DNA of 64,000 bases, taken from positions 496,001-560,000 of the forward strand of contig NZ_FXBQ01000001.1 of the NCBI RefSeq assembly GCF_900177545.1, in the 5' to 3' direction. The notes under the pieces were generated by a model, which searched no databases, was not told the DNA's origin, and was given only the letters and a program-made list of their open reading frames with translations. Each line of letters opens with the position of its first letter. The first letter of the stretch is position 1. The position numbers and the translations under genes were made by a program. Source of the DNA: Maritimibacter sp. HL-12 (GTDB taxonomy: Bacteria > Pseudomonadota > Alphaproteobacteria > Rhodobacterales > Rhodobacteraceae). This document shows positions 27,202 to 36,743 of this stretch, piece by piece.

Positions 27202-27413
27202 TGCCCAAACGCTTCCGCCTGACCCGCCGTTTCCAGGTCGGCATGACCGAAGACGGCTACCGCCGCCTGAAGCGCTTCGCCGGGGAGGCGGGCCTCGACG
27301 AGGGCGAGGCCCTGTCCTTCCTGTTCGAGCATTTCGACAGCGTAACGGACGAGGAAAAACTCACCCACCGGCTGCGGATCTTCAACACCGAGCTTGAGGC
27401 GCGCAAACGGTGA
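27201..27413 (+). CDS. Small conserved-type protein of unknown function in the beta-oxidation operon
   Basis: 70 aa, beginning [20 protein letters not shown], strongly basic at the N-terminus and acidic in the middle (GLDEGEALSFLFEHFDSVTD). ATG 27201 overlaps the acyl-CoA dehydrogenase stop (TGATG), so it is translated with it. A short strand-like segment followed by two helices is reminiscent of ribbon-helix-helix proteins, but I cannot assign it. No signal peptide or membrane segment. Confidence 0.7.
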   Translation: MPKRFRLTRRFQVGMTEDGYRRLKRFAGEAGLDEGEALSFLFEHFDSVTDEEKLTHRLRIFNTELEARKR

Positions 27414-27440
27414 CCACCTGCGCGCGATCCATAGGCCGGC

Positions 27441-27466
27441 ATGAGTATTTGTGCCAAGAAAAAGGG
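27441..27466 (-). repeat. Dispersed intergenic repeat core, third copy (minus strand)
   Basis: On the minus strand the sequence is CCCTTTTTCTTGGCACAAAT followed by ACTCAT. It shares the 13 bases CCCTTTTTCTTGG and the AATACTC end with the copy at 27703, in opposite orientation. The hairpin modules seen in other copies are not present downstream of this one. Confidence 0.65.
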
Positions 27467-27701
27467 CGGCCGCGCGCGCTTGCCGGAGCGCATGCCCGCG
27501 CACCTGCCATGAGCAACCGGCCCGAGGGCTGGCCCCGGACCGGAAGCTGCGTGAGCGCTTCACGCCTGTATCGGCCCCGCCTCCACCGGGCCAGTGCAAT
27601 CGGCAGCAGGGGGCGGGCCTTTTCCTTGGGCGGTCATCGGCTCTCCAGCCTGTACCGCACCGCCATCCTGCGCCCGTTAACCTTAACAATCCGTGAACAC
27701 G

Positions 27702-27758
27702 CCCCCTTTTTCTTGGAAAAAATACTCCACGGGGGTGTGGGGGTGTGAAACCCCCACC
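27702..27758 (+). repeat. Dispersed intergenic repeat, fourth copy
   Basis: Core CCCTTTTTCTTGGAAAAAAT then ACTCC, followed by the hairpin GTGGGGG (27737-27743) / CCCCCAC (27751-27757) with loop TGTGAAA. It directly precedes the thiolase RBS. The frame of the thiolase is open across it, which explains a spurious N-terminal extension. Confidence 0.7.
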
Positions 27759-27800
27759 GCCGCCCGCGCCGTCGGGCGCCGACATTCGAAAGGGAGAGAC

Positions 27801-29006
27801 ATGACCGACGCCTATATCTACGACGCGATCCGAACCCCGCGTGGCAAGGGCAAGCCCGACGGCACGCTGCACCAGGTGCCCGCCGTGCGGCTGTCCGCGC
27901 TGGTGCTCAACGAGTTGGCCCGCCGCAACCGGCTTGAAGGCCACGCCGTCGAAGACGTGATCTGGGGCAACGTCACGCAAATCGGCGAACAGGGTGCCTG
28001 CCTTGCCCGCGCCGCCGTGCTCTATTCCGATCTCGACGAGCGCATCCCCGGTGTTTCCATCAACCGGTTCTGCGCCTCAGGCCTCGAAGCGGTGAACATG
28101 GCCGCCAACCAGGTCAAGGGCGGCGCGGGCGACGCCTTCATCGCCGGCGGGGTGGAGAGCATGAGCCGGGTGCCGATGGGCTCCGACGGTGGCGCGATCG
28201 CCGCCGACCCTTACCTCGCGATGAAATCCTATTTCGTGCCCCAGGGTATCTCCGCCGACATCATCGCCACCACCTTCGGCTTCTCGCGCGACGACGCCGA
28301 CGCGCTCGCCGTCGAGAGCCAGCGTCGCGCGATGCGTGCCACAAGCGAAGGCCGGTTCACGTCGCAGGTCGCGGTGACCGACATCAACGGGCTGCCGATT
28401 CTCGAACACGACGAGATGATCCGCGAAACAACGGCCGAAACCCTGGCCACGCTCAACCCCAGCTTCAAGCAGATGGGCGAGGTGATGCCGGGGTTCGATC
28501 AGATCGCGCTGATGAAATACCCCGAGCTTGAGCGCATCGAACACATCCACCACGCGGGCAATTCCTCCGGCATCGCCGATGGCGCGGCGGCCGTGCTGGT
28601 GGGCTCGAAGGATTTCGGCGAGCGCCACGGGCTGAAGCCGCGCGCCCGCGTTGTCGCCACCAGCCGCGTCGGCACCGATCCCACGATCATGCTCACCGGC
28701 CCGGTGCCCGCCACCGAGCGGGTGCTGGCCGCCGCTGGCATGCAGTTCTCCGATATCGACCTGTTCGAGGTCAACGAGGCCTTCGCCTCGGTGGTCTTGC
28801 GCTTCCTGACCTATTTCAACGCCGACACCGCGAAGGTGAACGTCAACGGCGGCGCCATCGCGATGGGCCACCCGCTCGGGGCCACCGGCGCGATCATCCT
28901 GTCGACCCTGCTCGACGAGATGGAACGCACCGACCGCGCCACCGGCCTTGCCACGCTCTGCATCGGCTCGGGCATGGGCGCGGCCACGATCATTGAACGC
29001 GTGTGA
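27801..29006 (+). CDS. fadA: Acetyl-CoA C-acyltransferase (3-ketoacyl-CoA thiolase)
   Basis: A 401-aa thiolase. The acyl-enzyme Cys is in [20 protein letters not shown], and the C-terminal active-site motifs are [18 protein letters not shown] (His) and [12 protein letters not shown] (Cys). It cleaves 3-ketoacyl-CoA to acetyl-CoA and a shortened acyl-CoA in the last step of beta-oxidation. ATG 27801 ([15 protein letters not shown]) has AGGGAG before it; the upstream open extension is repeat sequence. It is followed after 12 bases by the FadB-type gene. Confidence 0.93.
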   Translation: MTDAYIYDAIRTPRGKGKPDGTLHQVPAVRLSALVLNELARRNRLEGHAVEDVIWGNVTQIGEQGACLARAAVLYSDLDERIPGVSINRFCASGLEAVNMAANQVKGGAGDAFIAGGVESMSRVPMGSDGGAIAADPYLAMKSYFVPQGISADIIATTFGFSRDDADALAVESQRRAMRATSEGRFTSQVAVTDINGLPILEHDEMIRETTAETLATLNPSFKQMGEVMPGFDQIALMKYPELERIEHIHHAGNSSGIADGAAAVLVGSKDFGERHGLKPRARVVATSRVGTDPTIMLTGPVPATERVLAAAGMQFSDIDLFEVNEAFASVVLRFLTYFNADTAKVNVNGGAIAMGHPLGATGAIILSTLLDEMERTDRATGLATLCIGSGMGAATIIERV

Positions 29007-29018
29007 GGAGGACGAGAC

Positions 29019-31217
29019 ATGACTGATTTCACACTGAAAACCGACGCAAGCGGCGTTGCCGTCATCACCTGGGATTGCCCCGGCAAATCCATGAACGTGA
29101 TGTCCTTCGAGGGCCTCGCCGAGCTTGACGCGTGCATCGACGAGGTGCTGGCCGACGACGCCATCAAGGGTGCCGTGATTACCTCCGGGAAAGACAGTTT
29201 CGCGGGCGGCATGGACCTCAATATCCTCGCCTCCTTGCGCGATGCCGTCGCGGACGATCCGGCCAAGGGCGTGTTCGACGGCGTGATGCGGATGCACGCA
29301 ATCTTGCGCAAGGTCGAGCGCGCCGGAATGGATGCGAAAACTCACAAGGGCGGCAAGCCGATCGCCGCCGCGCTCACCGGCACCGCCATGGGCATCGGCT
29401 ACGAGCTTCCGCTCGCCTGCCACCGCATCTTCGCCGCCGACACCAAGGGCAAGATCGGTCTGCCCGAGATCATGGTCGGCCTCTTCCCCGGTGCGGGCGG
29501 CACCACGCGGCTGGTGCGCAAGCTCGGTGCCATGGCGGCAGCACCTTACCTGCTCGAAGGCAAGACGCTGGCCCCCGCCAAGGCGAAGGCGGCGGGACTG
29601 GTCGACGAGGTGGTCGCCCCCGGGGAGCTTCTCGCCAAGGCGAAAGATTGGGTGCTGAACGCCAGTGACGCCGACCTGCTCAAGCCTTGGGACGCCAAGG
29701 GCTACAAGATGCCCGGCGGCACGCCCTACACGCCCGCCGGGTTCCCCACCTTCATGGGGGCCGCGGTGATGGTGCATGGCAAGACCAAGGGGGTCTATCC
29801 GGCGGCGAAGGCGCTGCTCTCGGCGGTTTACGAGGGCGCGCTCGTGAGTTTCGACGAGGCGCTCAAGATCGAGGCACGCTGGTTCACCAAGGTGGTGCTC
29901 GATCCCACCTCCGGCGCGATGATCCGCTCGCTCTTTCTCAACAAGGGCGCGCTCGAGAAGGGCGCGGTGCGGCCCGCGGGGGTCGACGACCAGCGGGTGC
30001 AGAAGCTCGGCGTGCTCGGCGCGGGCATGATGGGCGCGGGCATCGCGCTGGTTTCGGCCATGGCGGGCATCGAGGTGGTGCTGATCGACGCCAAACAGGA
30101 GGCCGCCGACAAGGGCAAGGCCTATACCGCATCCTACATGGACAAGGGCATTTCGCGCGGCAAGGCGACGGCCGAGAAGAAAGAGGCCACCCTCGCCCGC
30201 ATCACCGCCACCACCGATTACGCCGCACTCGAAGGCTGCGACCTGGTGATCGAGGCGGTGTTCGAGGATCCGGGCGTGAAAGCCGAGGTCACCGCGAAGG
30301 CCGAGGCGGTGCTGGGCGAGAATGCGATCTTCGCCACCAATACCTCGACCCTGCCGATCAGCGATCTGGCCCGCGCCAGCGCGCGGCCCGACCGGTTCAT
30401 CGGCATCCACTTCTTCTCGCCGGTCGAGAAGATGAACCTTGTCGAGATCATCCGCGGCAAAGAGACCGGCGACCGCGCGGTGGCCAGGGCGCTCGACTTT
30501 GTCCGCCAGATCCGCAAGACACCGATCGTGGTGAACGACGCGCGCTTCTTCTACGCCAACCGCTGCATCCTGCCCTACATCAACGAGGGCATCCGCATGG
30601 TGGGCGAAGGCGTGGCACCTTGGATGGTGGAGCACGCCGCCGAGTTGCTCGGCTTCCCGGTGGGGCCGCTGCAACTCACCGACGAGGTCTCGATCGACCT
30701 CGGGGTGAAGATCGCCAAGGCCACCAAGGCGGCGATGGGCGACGCTTATCCCGATGGCGACGTCGACGAGGTGGTGTTCTGGCTCGCAGGCGAGGGCCGG
30801 ATGGGCCGCAAGGCGGGCGCGGGCTTCTATTCCTATAACGACAAGGGCAAGCGGCAGGGGATCTGGCCGGGGCTGGTGGAGAGGTTCCCGCTGGCCGAAA
30901 ACCAGCCCGAACTCACCGCCGTGCAGCACCGGCTGATGATGGCGCAGGTGCTCGAAGCGGTGCGCGCGCTCGAAGACGGCGTGCTCACCGACATCCGCGA
31001 GGGCGACGTGGGCGCGATCCTCGGCTGGGGCTTCGCGCCGTGGTCGGGCGGGCCGTTCTCCTGGCTCGACATGATCGGGGCAGGCAAGGCGGTGGAGATT
31101 GCCGAGGCGCTGGAAGCCGAGCATGGCCCCCGATTTGCCGCGCCCGGGTTGTTGCGCGAAATGGCCGAGGCCGGCGAGCGGTTCTACACGCGGTTCGCTC
31201 CGGCCCGCGCGGCCTGA
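29019..31217 (+). CDS. fadB: FadB/FadJ-type enoyl-CoA hydratase/3-hydroxyacyl-CoA dehydrogenase
   Basis: A 732-aa bifunctional enzyme. Residues about 1-200 are a crotonase domain (oxyanion loop [31 protein letters not shown] with the two-glutamate region). From about 329 the NAD-binding domain begins ([20 protein letters not shown]), with [11 protein letters not shown] and the catalytic His in [19 protein letters not shown], then the C-terminal dehydrogenase domains to 732. It converts enoyl-CoA to 3-ketoacyl-CoA and supplies the thiolase encoded directly upstream. RBS GAGGAG. Confidence 0.92.
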   Translation: MTDFTLKTDASGVAVITWDCPGKSMNVMSFEGLAELDACIDEVLADDAIKGAVITSGKDSFAGGMDLNILASLRDAVADDPAKGVFDGVMRMHAILRKVERAGMDAKTHKGGKPIAAALTGTAMGIGYELPLACHRIFAADTKGKIGLPEIMVGLFPGAGGTTRLVRKLGAMAAAPYLLEGKTLAPAKAKAAGLVDEVVAPGELLAKAKDWVLNASDADLLKPWDAKGYKMPGGTPYTPAGFPTFMGAAVMVHGKTKGVYPAAKALLSAVYEGALVSFDEALKIEARWFTKVVLDPTSGAMIRSLFLNKGALEKGAVRPAGVDDQRVQKLGVLGAGMMGAGIALVSAMAGIEVVLIDAKQEAADKGKAYTASYMDKGISRGKATAEKKEATLARITATTDYAALEGCDLVIEAVFEDPGVKAEVTAKAEAVLGENAIFATNTSTLPISDLARASARPDRFIGIHFFSPVEKMNLVEIIRGKETGDRAVARALDFVRQIRKTPIVVNDARFFYANRCILPYINEGIRMVGEGVAPWMVEHAAELLGFPVGPLQLTDEVSIDLGVKIAKATKAAMGDAYPDGDVDEVVFWLAGEGRMGRKAGAGFYSYNDKGKRQGIWPGLVERFPLAENQPELTAVQHRLMMAQVLEAVRALEDGVLTDIREGDVGAILGWGFAPWSGGPFSWLDMIGAGKAVEIAEALEAEHGPRFAAPGLLREMAEAGERFYTRFAPARAA

Positions 31218-31236
31218 CCCGGCGTGACGCAGAAAA

Positions 31237-31261
31237 CCGGCGCGCGGCCTTCGCGCGCCGG
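31237..31261 (+). terminator. GC-rich hairpin after fadB
   Basis: CCGGCGCGCG and CGCGCGCCGG pair perfectly around GCCTT, 20 bases past the fadB stop. There is no direct T-run, only TTGCCTTTTCC further on, so termination is possible but weak. Confidence 0.4.
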
Positions 31262-31305
31262 GTCCAGCGCTTGCCTTTTCCGGCGAGATGGGTTCAGAAC
31301 GAAGC

Positions 31306-31968
31306 ATGAACTCCTACGGTTTCACCCTCTCGGGCGCGTCGCTCGTCTTCCTGCCCTCCGGTGCGCTGTTCTGGGCCGAGGCGGGGCTGCTCTGCGTCTC
31401 GGATCTGCACCTTGGCCGCTCCGAACGCTACGCCCGCAACGCCGGCGCGCTGTTACCGCCCTACGAGACCCGCGACACGCTTGCCCGACTGGAAGCCGAC
31501 GTTTTGCAGACGAAAGCGCAGACCGTCGTTTGCCTTGGCGATTCCTTCGACGATACCGCCGCTGCGAAGGGGCTGGATGAGGAGGCGCGCGACTGGCTCA
31601 CCCGGCTGATGGCGGGGCGTGACTGGGTCTGGATCGAGGGCAACCACGATCCCGGCCCACTCGACCTCGGCGGCACCCACCGCGCCGCGTTGCACCTCGG
31701 GCCGCTCACCTTCCGGCACATCGCCGAGCCGGGGGCATCGGGCGAGATCTCGGGGCACTACCACCCCAAGGCCCGGCTCTCCGCGGGCGGGCGCGGCGGG
31801 GCGCGCCCTTGCCTCTTGTTTGACCGCGCCCGCGCGATCCTGCCCGCCTACGGCACCTATACCGGCGGGTTGCGCAGCGACGCCGCCGCGCTCGCCGGGC
31901 TGATGGGTCCGGGCGCGCTCGCGGTGCTCATTGGCCCGGTCCCGCGCGCTATCCCGATGCCGCGCTGA
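31306..31968 (+). CDS. pdeM: PdeM-type metallophosphoesterase (ligase-associated DNA damage response)
   Basis: About 220 aa, calcineurin-like fold. Metal-binding motifs in order: LCVSDLHLGRS, CLGDSFDD, WIEGNHDPGP and EISGHYHPKARLS. This combination and size match PdeM, which elsewhere is encoded with an Lhr-type helicase and a DNA ligase; none of those is next to it here. ATG 31306 (MNSYGF) agrees with the usual start; ATG 31288 is in frame and neither has a good RBS. It lies between the beta-oxidation operon and a crotonase gene. Confidence 0.85.
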   Translation: MNSYGFTLSGASLVFLPSGALFWAEAGLLCVSDLHLGRSERYARNAGALLPPYETRDTLARLEADVLQTKAQTVVCLGDSFDDTAAAKGLDEEARDWLTRLMAGRDWVWIEGNHDPGPLDLGGTHRAALHLGPLTFRHIAEPGASGEISGHYHPKARLSAGGRGGARPCLLFDRARAILPAYGTYTGGLRSDAAALAGLMGPGALAVLIGPVPRAIPMPR

Positions 31969-32019
31969 GCCTTGCACCAAGGCCGCGCCCCGGCCATCCT
32001 TCGCCAAAGGGAGAAACCC

Positions 32020-32811
32020 ATGACTGATCGCATCACCATCACCCGCGATGGCCCCGTCGCCACCGTGGCCTTGAACCGGCCCGACAAGCTCAACGCGCTT
32101 GATATTCCGCTGATCGAGGCGCTGGTGGAGGCGGGCGAAAGCCTCGCGCGCGAACACGCCATCCGCGTCGTGGTGCTCACCGGGGCGGGTACAAGCTTCT
32201 GCGCCGGGCTCGATACCGCAACGATGCCCGAGATCGCCCGCCTTGCGCGCGAGCTCGGGTTCATGACCCGCAGCCATGGCGCCTCGAACCTTTTTCAGGC
32301 CGCCGCGATGGTCTGGGCAGACCTGCCCCAGCCGGTGATCGCGGCGGTGCGCGGCCATGCTTTCGGCGGCGGTTTCCAGGTGATGCTCGGGGCCGATATC
32401 CGGGTGGCCGCGCCAGAAGCGCGGTTCTCGGTCATGGAGACGCGCTGGGGGCTGGTGCCCGACATGGGCGGCATGGTCTTGATGCCACGCCTTGCCCGGT
32501 CCGACGTGATCCGGCGGCTGACCTACACGGCGGAAGTGTTCGGGGCCGAGGCCGCGCTCGGCTGGGGCTTCGTCACCGAGATCGCCGACGACCCCCTCGC
32601 CCGTGCCACGGACCTGGCCGGGGAGATCGCCGCCCGCTCGCCCGACGCGGTGCGCGCCGCCAAACGGTTGATCGGGGAGACGGCACTGATGCCCGCCGCC
32701 GAGGCGCTGCTTGCCGAGAGCGCCGCGCAAGAGGCGCTGGTGGGCCGGCCCAACCAGATCGAAGCGGTGATGGCGGGGTTCGAGAAGCGCCCGCCCCGGT
32801 TCACTGATTGA
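32020..32811 (+). CDS. Crotonase / enoyl-CoA hydratase family protein
   Basis: A 263-aa single-domain crotonase: NRPDKLNALDIPLIEALVEA at the N-terminus, oxyanion loop SFCAGLDTATM and GHAFGGGFQVMLGADIRVAA. In the region of the second catalytic Glu it has FSVMETRWGLVPDMGG, with Glu at the usual hydratase position (METRWGL). Substrate is unknown; members include hydratases, isomerases and dehalogenases. ATG 32020 has AAAGGGAG upstream. A probable terminator follows the gene. Confidence 0.87.
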   Translation: MTDRITITRDGPVATVALNRPDKLNALDIPLIEALVEAGESLAREHAIRVVVLTGAGTSFCAGLDTATMPEIARLARELGFMTRSHGASNLFQAAAMVWADLPQPVIAAVRGHAFGGGFQVMLGADIRVAAPEARFSVMETRWGLVPDMGGMVLMPRLARSDVIRRLTYTAEVFGAEAALGWGFVTEIADDPLARATDLAGEIAARSPDAVRAAKRLIGETALMPAAEALLAESAAQEALVGRPNQIEAVMAGFEKRPPRFTD

Positions 32812-32846
32812 CGCCCTGGCTTTCAGTTTTCCCACATTTCAAAGCG

Positions 32847-32884
32847 GAAGGGCGGCCATCCCAGCCACCCTTCTTTACCTTTTC
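32847..32884 (+). terminator. Terminator after the crotonase gene
   Basis: GAAGGGCGGC (32847-32856) pairs with GCCACCCTTC (32864-32873) with one C-A mismatch and a seven-base loop, followed by TTTACCTTTTCC. It ends rightward transcription before the convergent folD gene. Confidence 0.65.
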
Positions 32885-32896
32885 CTGCAATCGAGG

Positions 32897-33796
32897 TCAG
32901 GCGGTCAGCCCTTCCGGCTCTGCCAGCCCATTGGCCCGGCAGGTCGCGGTGAGGGTATTGGCGAGCAGGCAGGCGATGGTCATCGGGCCGACCCCGCCGG
33001 GCACCGGGGTGATTGCACCCGCCACTTCGGCGGCACTCGCGAAATCCACGTCGCCTACCAGACGCCCCTTGCCGCCCTCTTCCACCGGCGGCAGGCGATT
33101 GATGCCGACGTCGATCACCGTGGCACCGGGCTTCAACCAGTCGCCTTTGACCATCTCCGGCCGCCCCACCGCCGCCACGACGATATCGGCGCGGCGCACG
33201 GTGCCGGGCAGATCCTGGGTGCGCGAATGCGCCACCGTGACCGTGCAGCTATCGCGCAGCAGAAGCTGGGCCATCGGCTTGCCGACGATGTTGGACCGGC
33301 CGATCACCACCGCGTTCTTGCCCGAGAGATCGCCAAGCTCGTCGCGCAACAGCATCAGACACCCCAGCGGGGTGCAGGGCACCATCGCCTTCTGGCCGGT
33401 CGCCAGCAGGCCGACATTGGAGATGTGAAAGCCATCCACGTCCTTGGCGGGATCGACCGCGGCAAGCACCTTCTCTTCGTCGATGTGTCCGGGAAGCGGA
33501 AGCTGGACGAGGATGCCGTTGACGGCAGGATCGGCGTTCAGGCTGTCGATCAGGGCCAGAAGCTCGGCTTCGGGCGTATCGACCGAGAGCTTGTGCTCGA
33601 ACGAGTTCATTCCCGCCTCGACGGTCTGCTTGCCCTTGGAGCGCACGTAGACCTGACTGGCGGGGTCTTCACCCACCAGCACCACCGCGAGGCCCGGCGT
33701 GATGCCGTGCGCGGCTTTCATCCCGGCCACCTGTTCGGCCACCCTGCCCCGCACATTTGCTGCAAAGGCCTTTCCGTCGATGATCTTCGCGGTCAT
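32897..33796 (-). CDS. folD: Methylene-THF dehydrogenase/methenyl-THF cyclohydrolase, canonical
   Basis: A 299-aa bifunctional folate enzyme that interconverts methylene-, methenyl- and formyl-THF. All active-site residues of E. coli FolD are conserved at the same numbers: Tyr50 and Lys54 ([10 protein letters not shown]), Gln98 ([12 protein letters not shown]) and Asp121 (KDVDGFH). [22 protein letters not shown] (NADP-binding) and [15 protein letters not shown] are also present. It is downstream of a divergent second folD and fhs on the same strand, 13 bases after folD2, so all three are probably co-transcribed. Confidence 0.94.
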   Translation of the reverse strand: MTAKIIDGKAFAANVRGRVAEQVAGMKAAHGITPGLAVVLVGEDPASQVYVRSKGKQTVEAGMNSFEHKLSVDTPEAELLALIDSLNADPAVNGILVQLPLPGHIDEEKVLAAVDPAKDVDGFHISNVGLLATGQKAMVPCTPLGCLMLLRDELGDLSGKNAVVIGRSNIVGKPMAQLLLRDSCTVTVAHSRTQDLPGTVRRADIVVAAVGRPEMVKGDWLKPGATVIDVGINRLPPVEEGGKGRLVGDVDFASAAEVAGAITPVPGGVGPMTIACLLANTLTATCRANGLAEPEGLTA

Positions 33797-33809
33797 GTCC
33801 GCTCCCCCC

Positions 33810-34709
33810 TCAGATATCGGTTTTCGCGTATGCGTCGCGGTAGTGCTCCATTTGCAGCCGCGTCGCCAGCACGGCGTTCTTCATCAGCGTCGCCACCGTC
33901 ACCGGGCCGACGCCTCCGGGCACCGGGGTGAGCCAGCCGGCCACCTCCGCCACGCTGTCGAAATCCACGTCGCCCACCGTCTTGCCGTCCACCCGGTTGA
34001 TGCCGATGTCGATCACCGCAGCCCCCGGCTTGATCATGTCGCCGGTGACCAGACCGGCCTTGCCGACAGCCACGAACACGGCATCCGACGCCCGGCTGTG
34101 CATCGCCACCGAGCGGGTCATGTGGTGGCACACCGTCACCGTCGCCCCCAGACCCATCATCAGGAAGGCGATCGGCTTGCCGACGATCTCGCTGTGCCCG
34201 ATCACCGTCACGTCGAGCCCTTCCACCTTGAGCGGCAGGGTTTTCAATATCTCCACCGCCGCCACCGCGGTGCAGGGGCCGAGTGCGAGATCGTTGTAGA
34301 CGATGTTGCCGATCGAGGCGGGGTGCATCCCCTCGACGTCTTTCAGCGGATGCACCGCCTTTTGCAGCGCCTTGACCGGGATATGCTCGGGCAAGGGCCG
34401 CTGGATGATGATGCCGTTCACGCGCGGATCGTGGTTCAGCCCCTGCAGGATGCCAATGAGCTGTTCCAGCGAGGTTTCGGCCGGGTAGCCGCGCGCCTCG
34501 AAGGCAACGCCGGCGTCTTCCGCGTGTTTTTTCTGGTTGCGCACGTAGAGTTCGGACGCGGCCGTATCGCCCACCGAAACCGACACGAGCCGGGGCGTCC
34601 ATCCCTGTTCGGCGAGTCTTGCGGCTTCGGCGGCCACGTCGGCGCGAATACCGGCCGCGATCGCCTTGCCATCAATGATCGCAGCGCGGGGCAAACGGTT
34701 GGTCATCAA
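33810..34709 (-). CDS. FolD paralogue with altered active site
   Basis: A 299-aa FolD homologue, clearly divergent from its neighbour. The catalytic lysine is replaced by glutamine ([10 protein letters not shown]; Gln59 equals Lys54 of E. coli). The essential Asp becomes Glu126 (DVEGMH), the QLPLP loop becomes Q103-RPLP, and PCTPxG becomes GPCTAVA. The NADP motif [15 protein letters not shown] and [15 protein letters not shown] are kept. Lys54 is needed for cyclohydrolase activity, so this copy is probably a dehydrogenase only, or uses a different substrate; that is inference. The fhs gene is upstream, separated by a hairpin, and canonical folD lies 13 bases downstream. Confidence 0.88.
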   Translation of the reverse strand: MMTNRLPRAAIIDGKAIAAGIRADVAAEAARLAEQGWTPRLVSVSVGDTAASELYVRNQKKHAEDAGVAFEARGYPAETSLEQLIGILQGLNHDPRVNGIIIQRPLPEHIPVKALQKAVHPLKDVEGMHPASIGNIVYNDLALGPCTAVAAVEILKTLPLKVEGLDVTVIGHSEIVGKPIAFLMMGLGATVTVCHHMTRSVAMHSRASDAVFVAVGKAGLVTGDMIKPGAAVIDIGINRVDGKTVGDVDFDSVAEVAGWLTPVPGGVGPVTVATLMKNAVLATRLQMEHYRDAYAKTDI

Positions 34710-34724
34710 TCTGTCCTTGCACTT

Positions 34725-34771
34725 CTGCCCGGCGGGAGCGCCGGGCAGGTGCGGTATACATCCGCATACCG
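34725..34771 (-). promoter_or_regulatory. Intercistronic hairpin and GTATAC inverted repeat between fhs and folD2
   Basis: CTGCCCGGCG (34725-34734) and CGCCGGGCAG (34739-34748) form a perfect ten-pair stem with loop GGAG and no T-run on the minus strand, so it is more like an RNA stabiliser or attenuator than a terminator. Beside it, CGGTAT and ATACCG (34752-34771) flank GTATAC-ATCC-GCATAC, the same pattern as the element before the first gntR gene at 2920-2935. Confidence 0.45.
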
Positions 34772-34772
34772 T

Positions 34773-36449
34773 TTAGAACAACCCCTCGACCTCGCCTGCC
34801 GCGTTGATCCCGATCGACATCGCCGCCGGTTTCGACGGCAGGCCCGGCATCGTCATGATCTCGCCGCAGATCACCACGATGAAGCCCGCCCCGGCCGAAA
34901 GTCGCACCTCGCGCACCGGCACCGAATGGCCGGTCGGCGCGCCGCGCAGGTTGGGATCGGTTGAGAAGGAATACTGCGTTTTTGCCATGCAGACCGGCAG
35001 ATCGCCGAAGCCGGCCTCCTCCCAGGTGCGCAGCTGGTCGCGGATCTTCTTGTCGGCGAGCACCGCGTCGGCACGGTAGACGCGCTTGGCGATGGTTTCG
35101 ATCTTGGCGAAAAGCCCCATCTCATCGTCGTAGAGCGGTGCGAAGTTGGCCGTGTCGGCATCGGCGATCTCGGCCACGCGGGTGGCCAGCTCGGTGACCC
35201 CGGCAGAGCCTTCGGCCCAGTGCCGCGCAAGGATCGCCTCGGAACCGTGATCGGCGACAAAGGCCTTGATCGCGTCGATCTCGGCCTCGGTGTCGGTCAC
35301 GAAATGGTTGATCGCGACCACCACCGGAACGCCGAAGCTCTTCATGTTCTCGATGTGGCGGCCAAGGTTGGCGCAGCCCGCAACCACGGCATCCACGTTC
35401 TCGGTGCCAAGGTTTTCCTTGGCCACGCCACCGTTCATCTTCATCGCGCGCACCGTCGCCACGATCACCACCACCGAAGGCGCGATACCGCCCTTGCGGC
35501 ACTTGATGTTCATGAACTTCTCGGCCCCGAGATCGGCCCCGAACCCGGCTTCCGTCACCACGTAATCGGCGAGCTTCAGCGCGGTGCGGGTGGCGATCAG
35601 GCTGTTGCAGCCATGCGCAATGTTGGCAAAGGGGCCGCCATGAACGAAGGCAGGGTTGTTCTCCAGCGTCTGCACCAGATTGGGCTGCATCGCGTCGCGC
35701 AGGAGCACGGTCATGGCCCCGTCGGCACCGATCTGGCGGCAGGTGATCGGGGTGCGCTCGCGGGTATAGGCCACGATGATGTCACCGAGCCGCTTCTGCA
35801 GATCGTCAAGATCCCTCGCAAGGCAGAGGATCGCCATCACTTCGGAGGCCACGGTGATGTCGAACCCGGTCTGGCGGGCGAAGCCGTTCGACACGCCGCC
35901 AAGTCCCACCACCATGTCGCGCAGCGCGCGGTCGTTCATGTCCATCACCCGGCGCCAGGTGATCCGGCGCTCGTCGATCTCCAGCGTGTTGCCCCAGTAG
36001 ATGTGGTTGTCGATCATCGCCGAAAGCAGGTTGTGGGCGCTGGTGATGGCGTGAAAATCGCCGGTGAAATGAAGGTTCATGTCCTCCATCGGCACCACCT
36101 GGGCATAGCCGCCGCCCGCCGCGCCGCCCTTCATCCCGAAGTTCGGACCAAGGCTGGCCTCACGGATCGCGATCGCGGCCTTCTTGCCGATCGCGTTGAG
36201 CCCGTCGCCGAGGCCGACGGTGGTGGTGGTCTTGCCCTCGCCCGCAGGCGTGGGGTTGATCGCGGTGACGAGGATCAGCTTGCCGTCGGGCCGGTCTTCG
36301 AGCCCGTTGATGAACGCCTGACCCACCTTGGCCTTGTCATGACCGTAGGGCAGCAGGTGATCGGTCGGGATGCCGAGTTTCTGGCCAATCTCCTGGATCG
36401 GTTTCTTGTTGGCGGCTCGGGCGATCTCGATATCGGTCTTGTGGGTCAT
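34773..36449 (-). CDS. fhs: Formate-tetrahydrofolate ligase
   Basis: A 558-aa ATP-dependent 10-formyl-THF synthetase. Seen: nucleotide-binding [59 protein letters not shown] (as [20 protein letters not shown]), [13 protein letters not shown] and [19 protein letters not shown]. It makes 10-formyl-THF from formate, or runs in reverse to yield formate and ATP, coupling to FolD. ATG 36449 with AAGGA upstream is preferred over the frame's earlier ATG, which would take in the promoter palindromes. First gene of the fhs-folD2-folD unit. Confidence 0.95.
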   Translation of the reverse strand: MTHKTDIEIARAANKKPIQEIGQKLGIPTDHLLPYGHDKAKVGQAFINGLEDRPDGKLILVTAINPTPAGEGKTTTTVGLGDGLNAIGKKAAIAIREASLGPNFGMKGGAAGGGYAQVVPMEDMNLHFTGDFHAITSAHNLLSAMIDNHIYWGNTLEIDERRITWRRVMDMNDRALRDMVVGLGGVSNGFARQTGFDITVASEVMAILCLARDLDDLQKRLGDIIVAYTRERTPITCRQIGADGAMTVLLRDAMQPNLVQTLENNPAFVHGGPFANIAHGCNSLIATRTALKLADYVVTEAGFGADLGAEKFMNIKCRKGGIAPSVVVIVATVRAMKMNGGVAKENLGTENVDAVVAGCANLGRHIENMKSFGVPVVVAINHFVTDTEAEIDAIKAFVADHGSEAILARHWAEGSAGVTELATRVAEIADADTANFAPLYDDEMGLFAKIETIAKRVYRADAVLADKKIRDQLRTWEEAGFGDLPVCMAKTQYSFSTDPNLRGAPTGHSVPVREVRLSAGAGFIVVICGEIMTMPGLPSKPAAMSIGINAAGEVEGLF

Positions 36450-36472
36450 GACTGATCCTTGTTCAGGCAGAT

Positions 36473-36502
36473 TGGCAATGTTGCCACGTCTATACATGTA
36501 TA
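36473..36502 (-). promoter_or_regulatory. Two stacked palindromes upstream of fhs
   Basis: TGGCAATGTTGCCA (36473-36486; arms TGGCAA/TTGCCA) and TATACATGTATA (36491-36502, perfect) lie 24-53 bases before the fhs start. The second includes TTGTATACATG on the minus strand, similar to FCD-type GntR operators. No regulator gene is adjacent; a substrate-responsive repressor elsewhere is inferred. Confidence 0.5.
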
Positions 36503-36558
36503 CAACAACAAACGCATGCGGGATTCCGACATCTTTTGCAGCGCGAGCGGCCTCGACT

Positions 36559-36574
36559 GGAAACTTCCGTTTCC
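36559..36574. promoter_or_regulatory. Inverted repeat GGAAAC-TTCC-GTTTCC
   Basis: Perfect six-base arms with a four-base spacer in the 294-bp gap between fhs and tam. It is followed by TTTCC-TAAGC-GAAA. Gap contents are otherwise AT-richer than the surroundings, with a TATGCATA palindrome at 36706-36713. Probable regulatory DNA of fhs; the binding protein is unknown. Confidence 0.35.
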
Positions 36575-36743
36575 TAAGCGAAACCCGCTCTAATTATCAG
36601 AGCCTTAGAAAGCACGCTCGGGTGGATCTATTGCATTCACATGGTGGGAATGGCGACATTCAGCACCGTTTTTCGCGGTTTGCCGCAAGTTCCGCCCCAA
36701 GAATGTATGCATAATGCGGGCCGCGCGGGGCAAATGGCGGGCA

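Larger units (their letters stand above)
27414..27800. other. 387-bp non-coding interval with two inverted repeat copies
   Basis: No convincing gene lies here: the open frames on both strands are rich in Arg, Pro and Ser and start in repeats. It holds two copies of the CTTGG-type core in opposite orientation (27441-27466 minus and 27702-27728 plus), bounding 284 bases. A small hairpin GCGTGA / TCACGC is at 27549-27565. The last 20 bases include the AGGGAGAG RBS of the thiolase gene. Confidence 0.7.

Noticed and set aside
27693-27800. N-terminal extension of the thiolase
   Set aside because: It translates the intergenic repeat and would add 36 residues not seen in thiolases; ATG 27801 has a good RBS.
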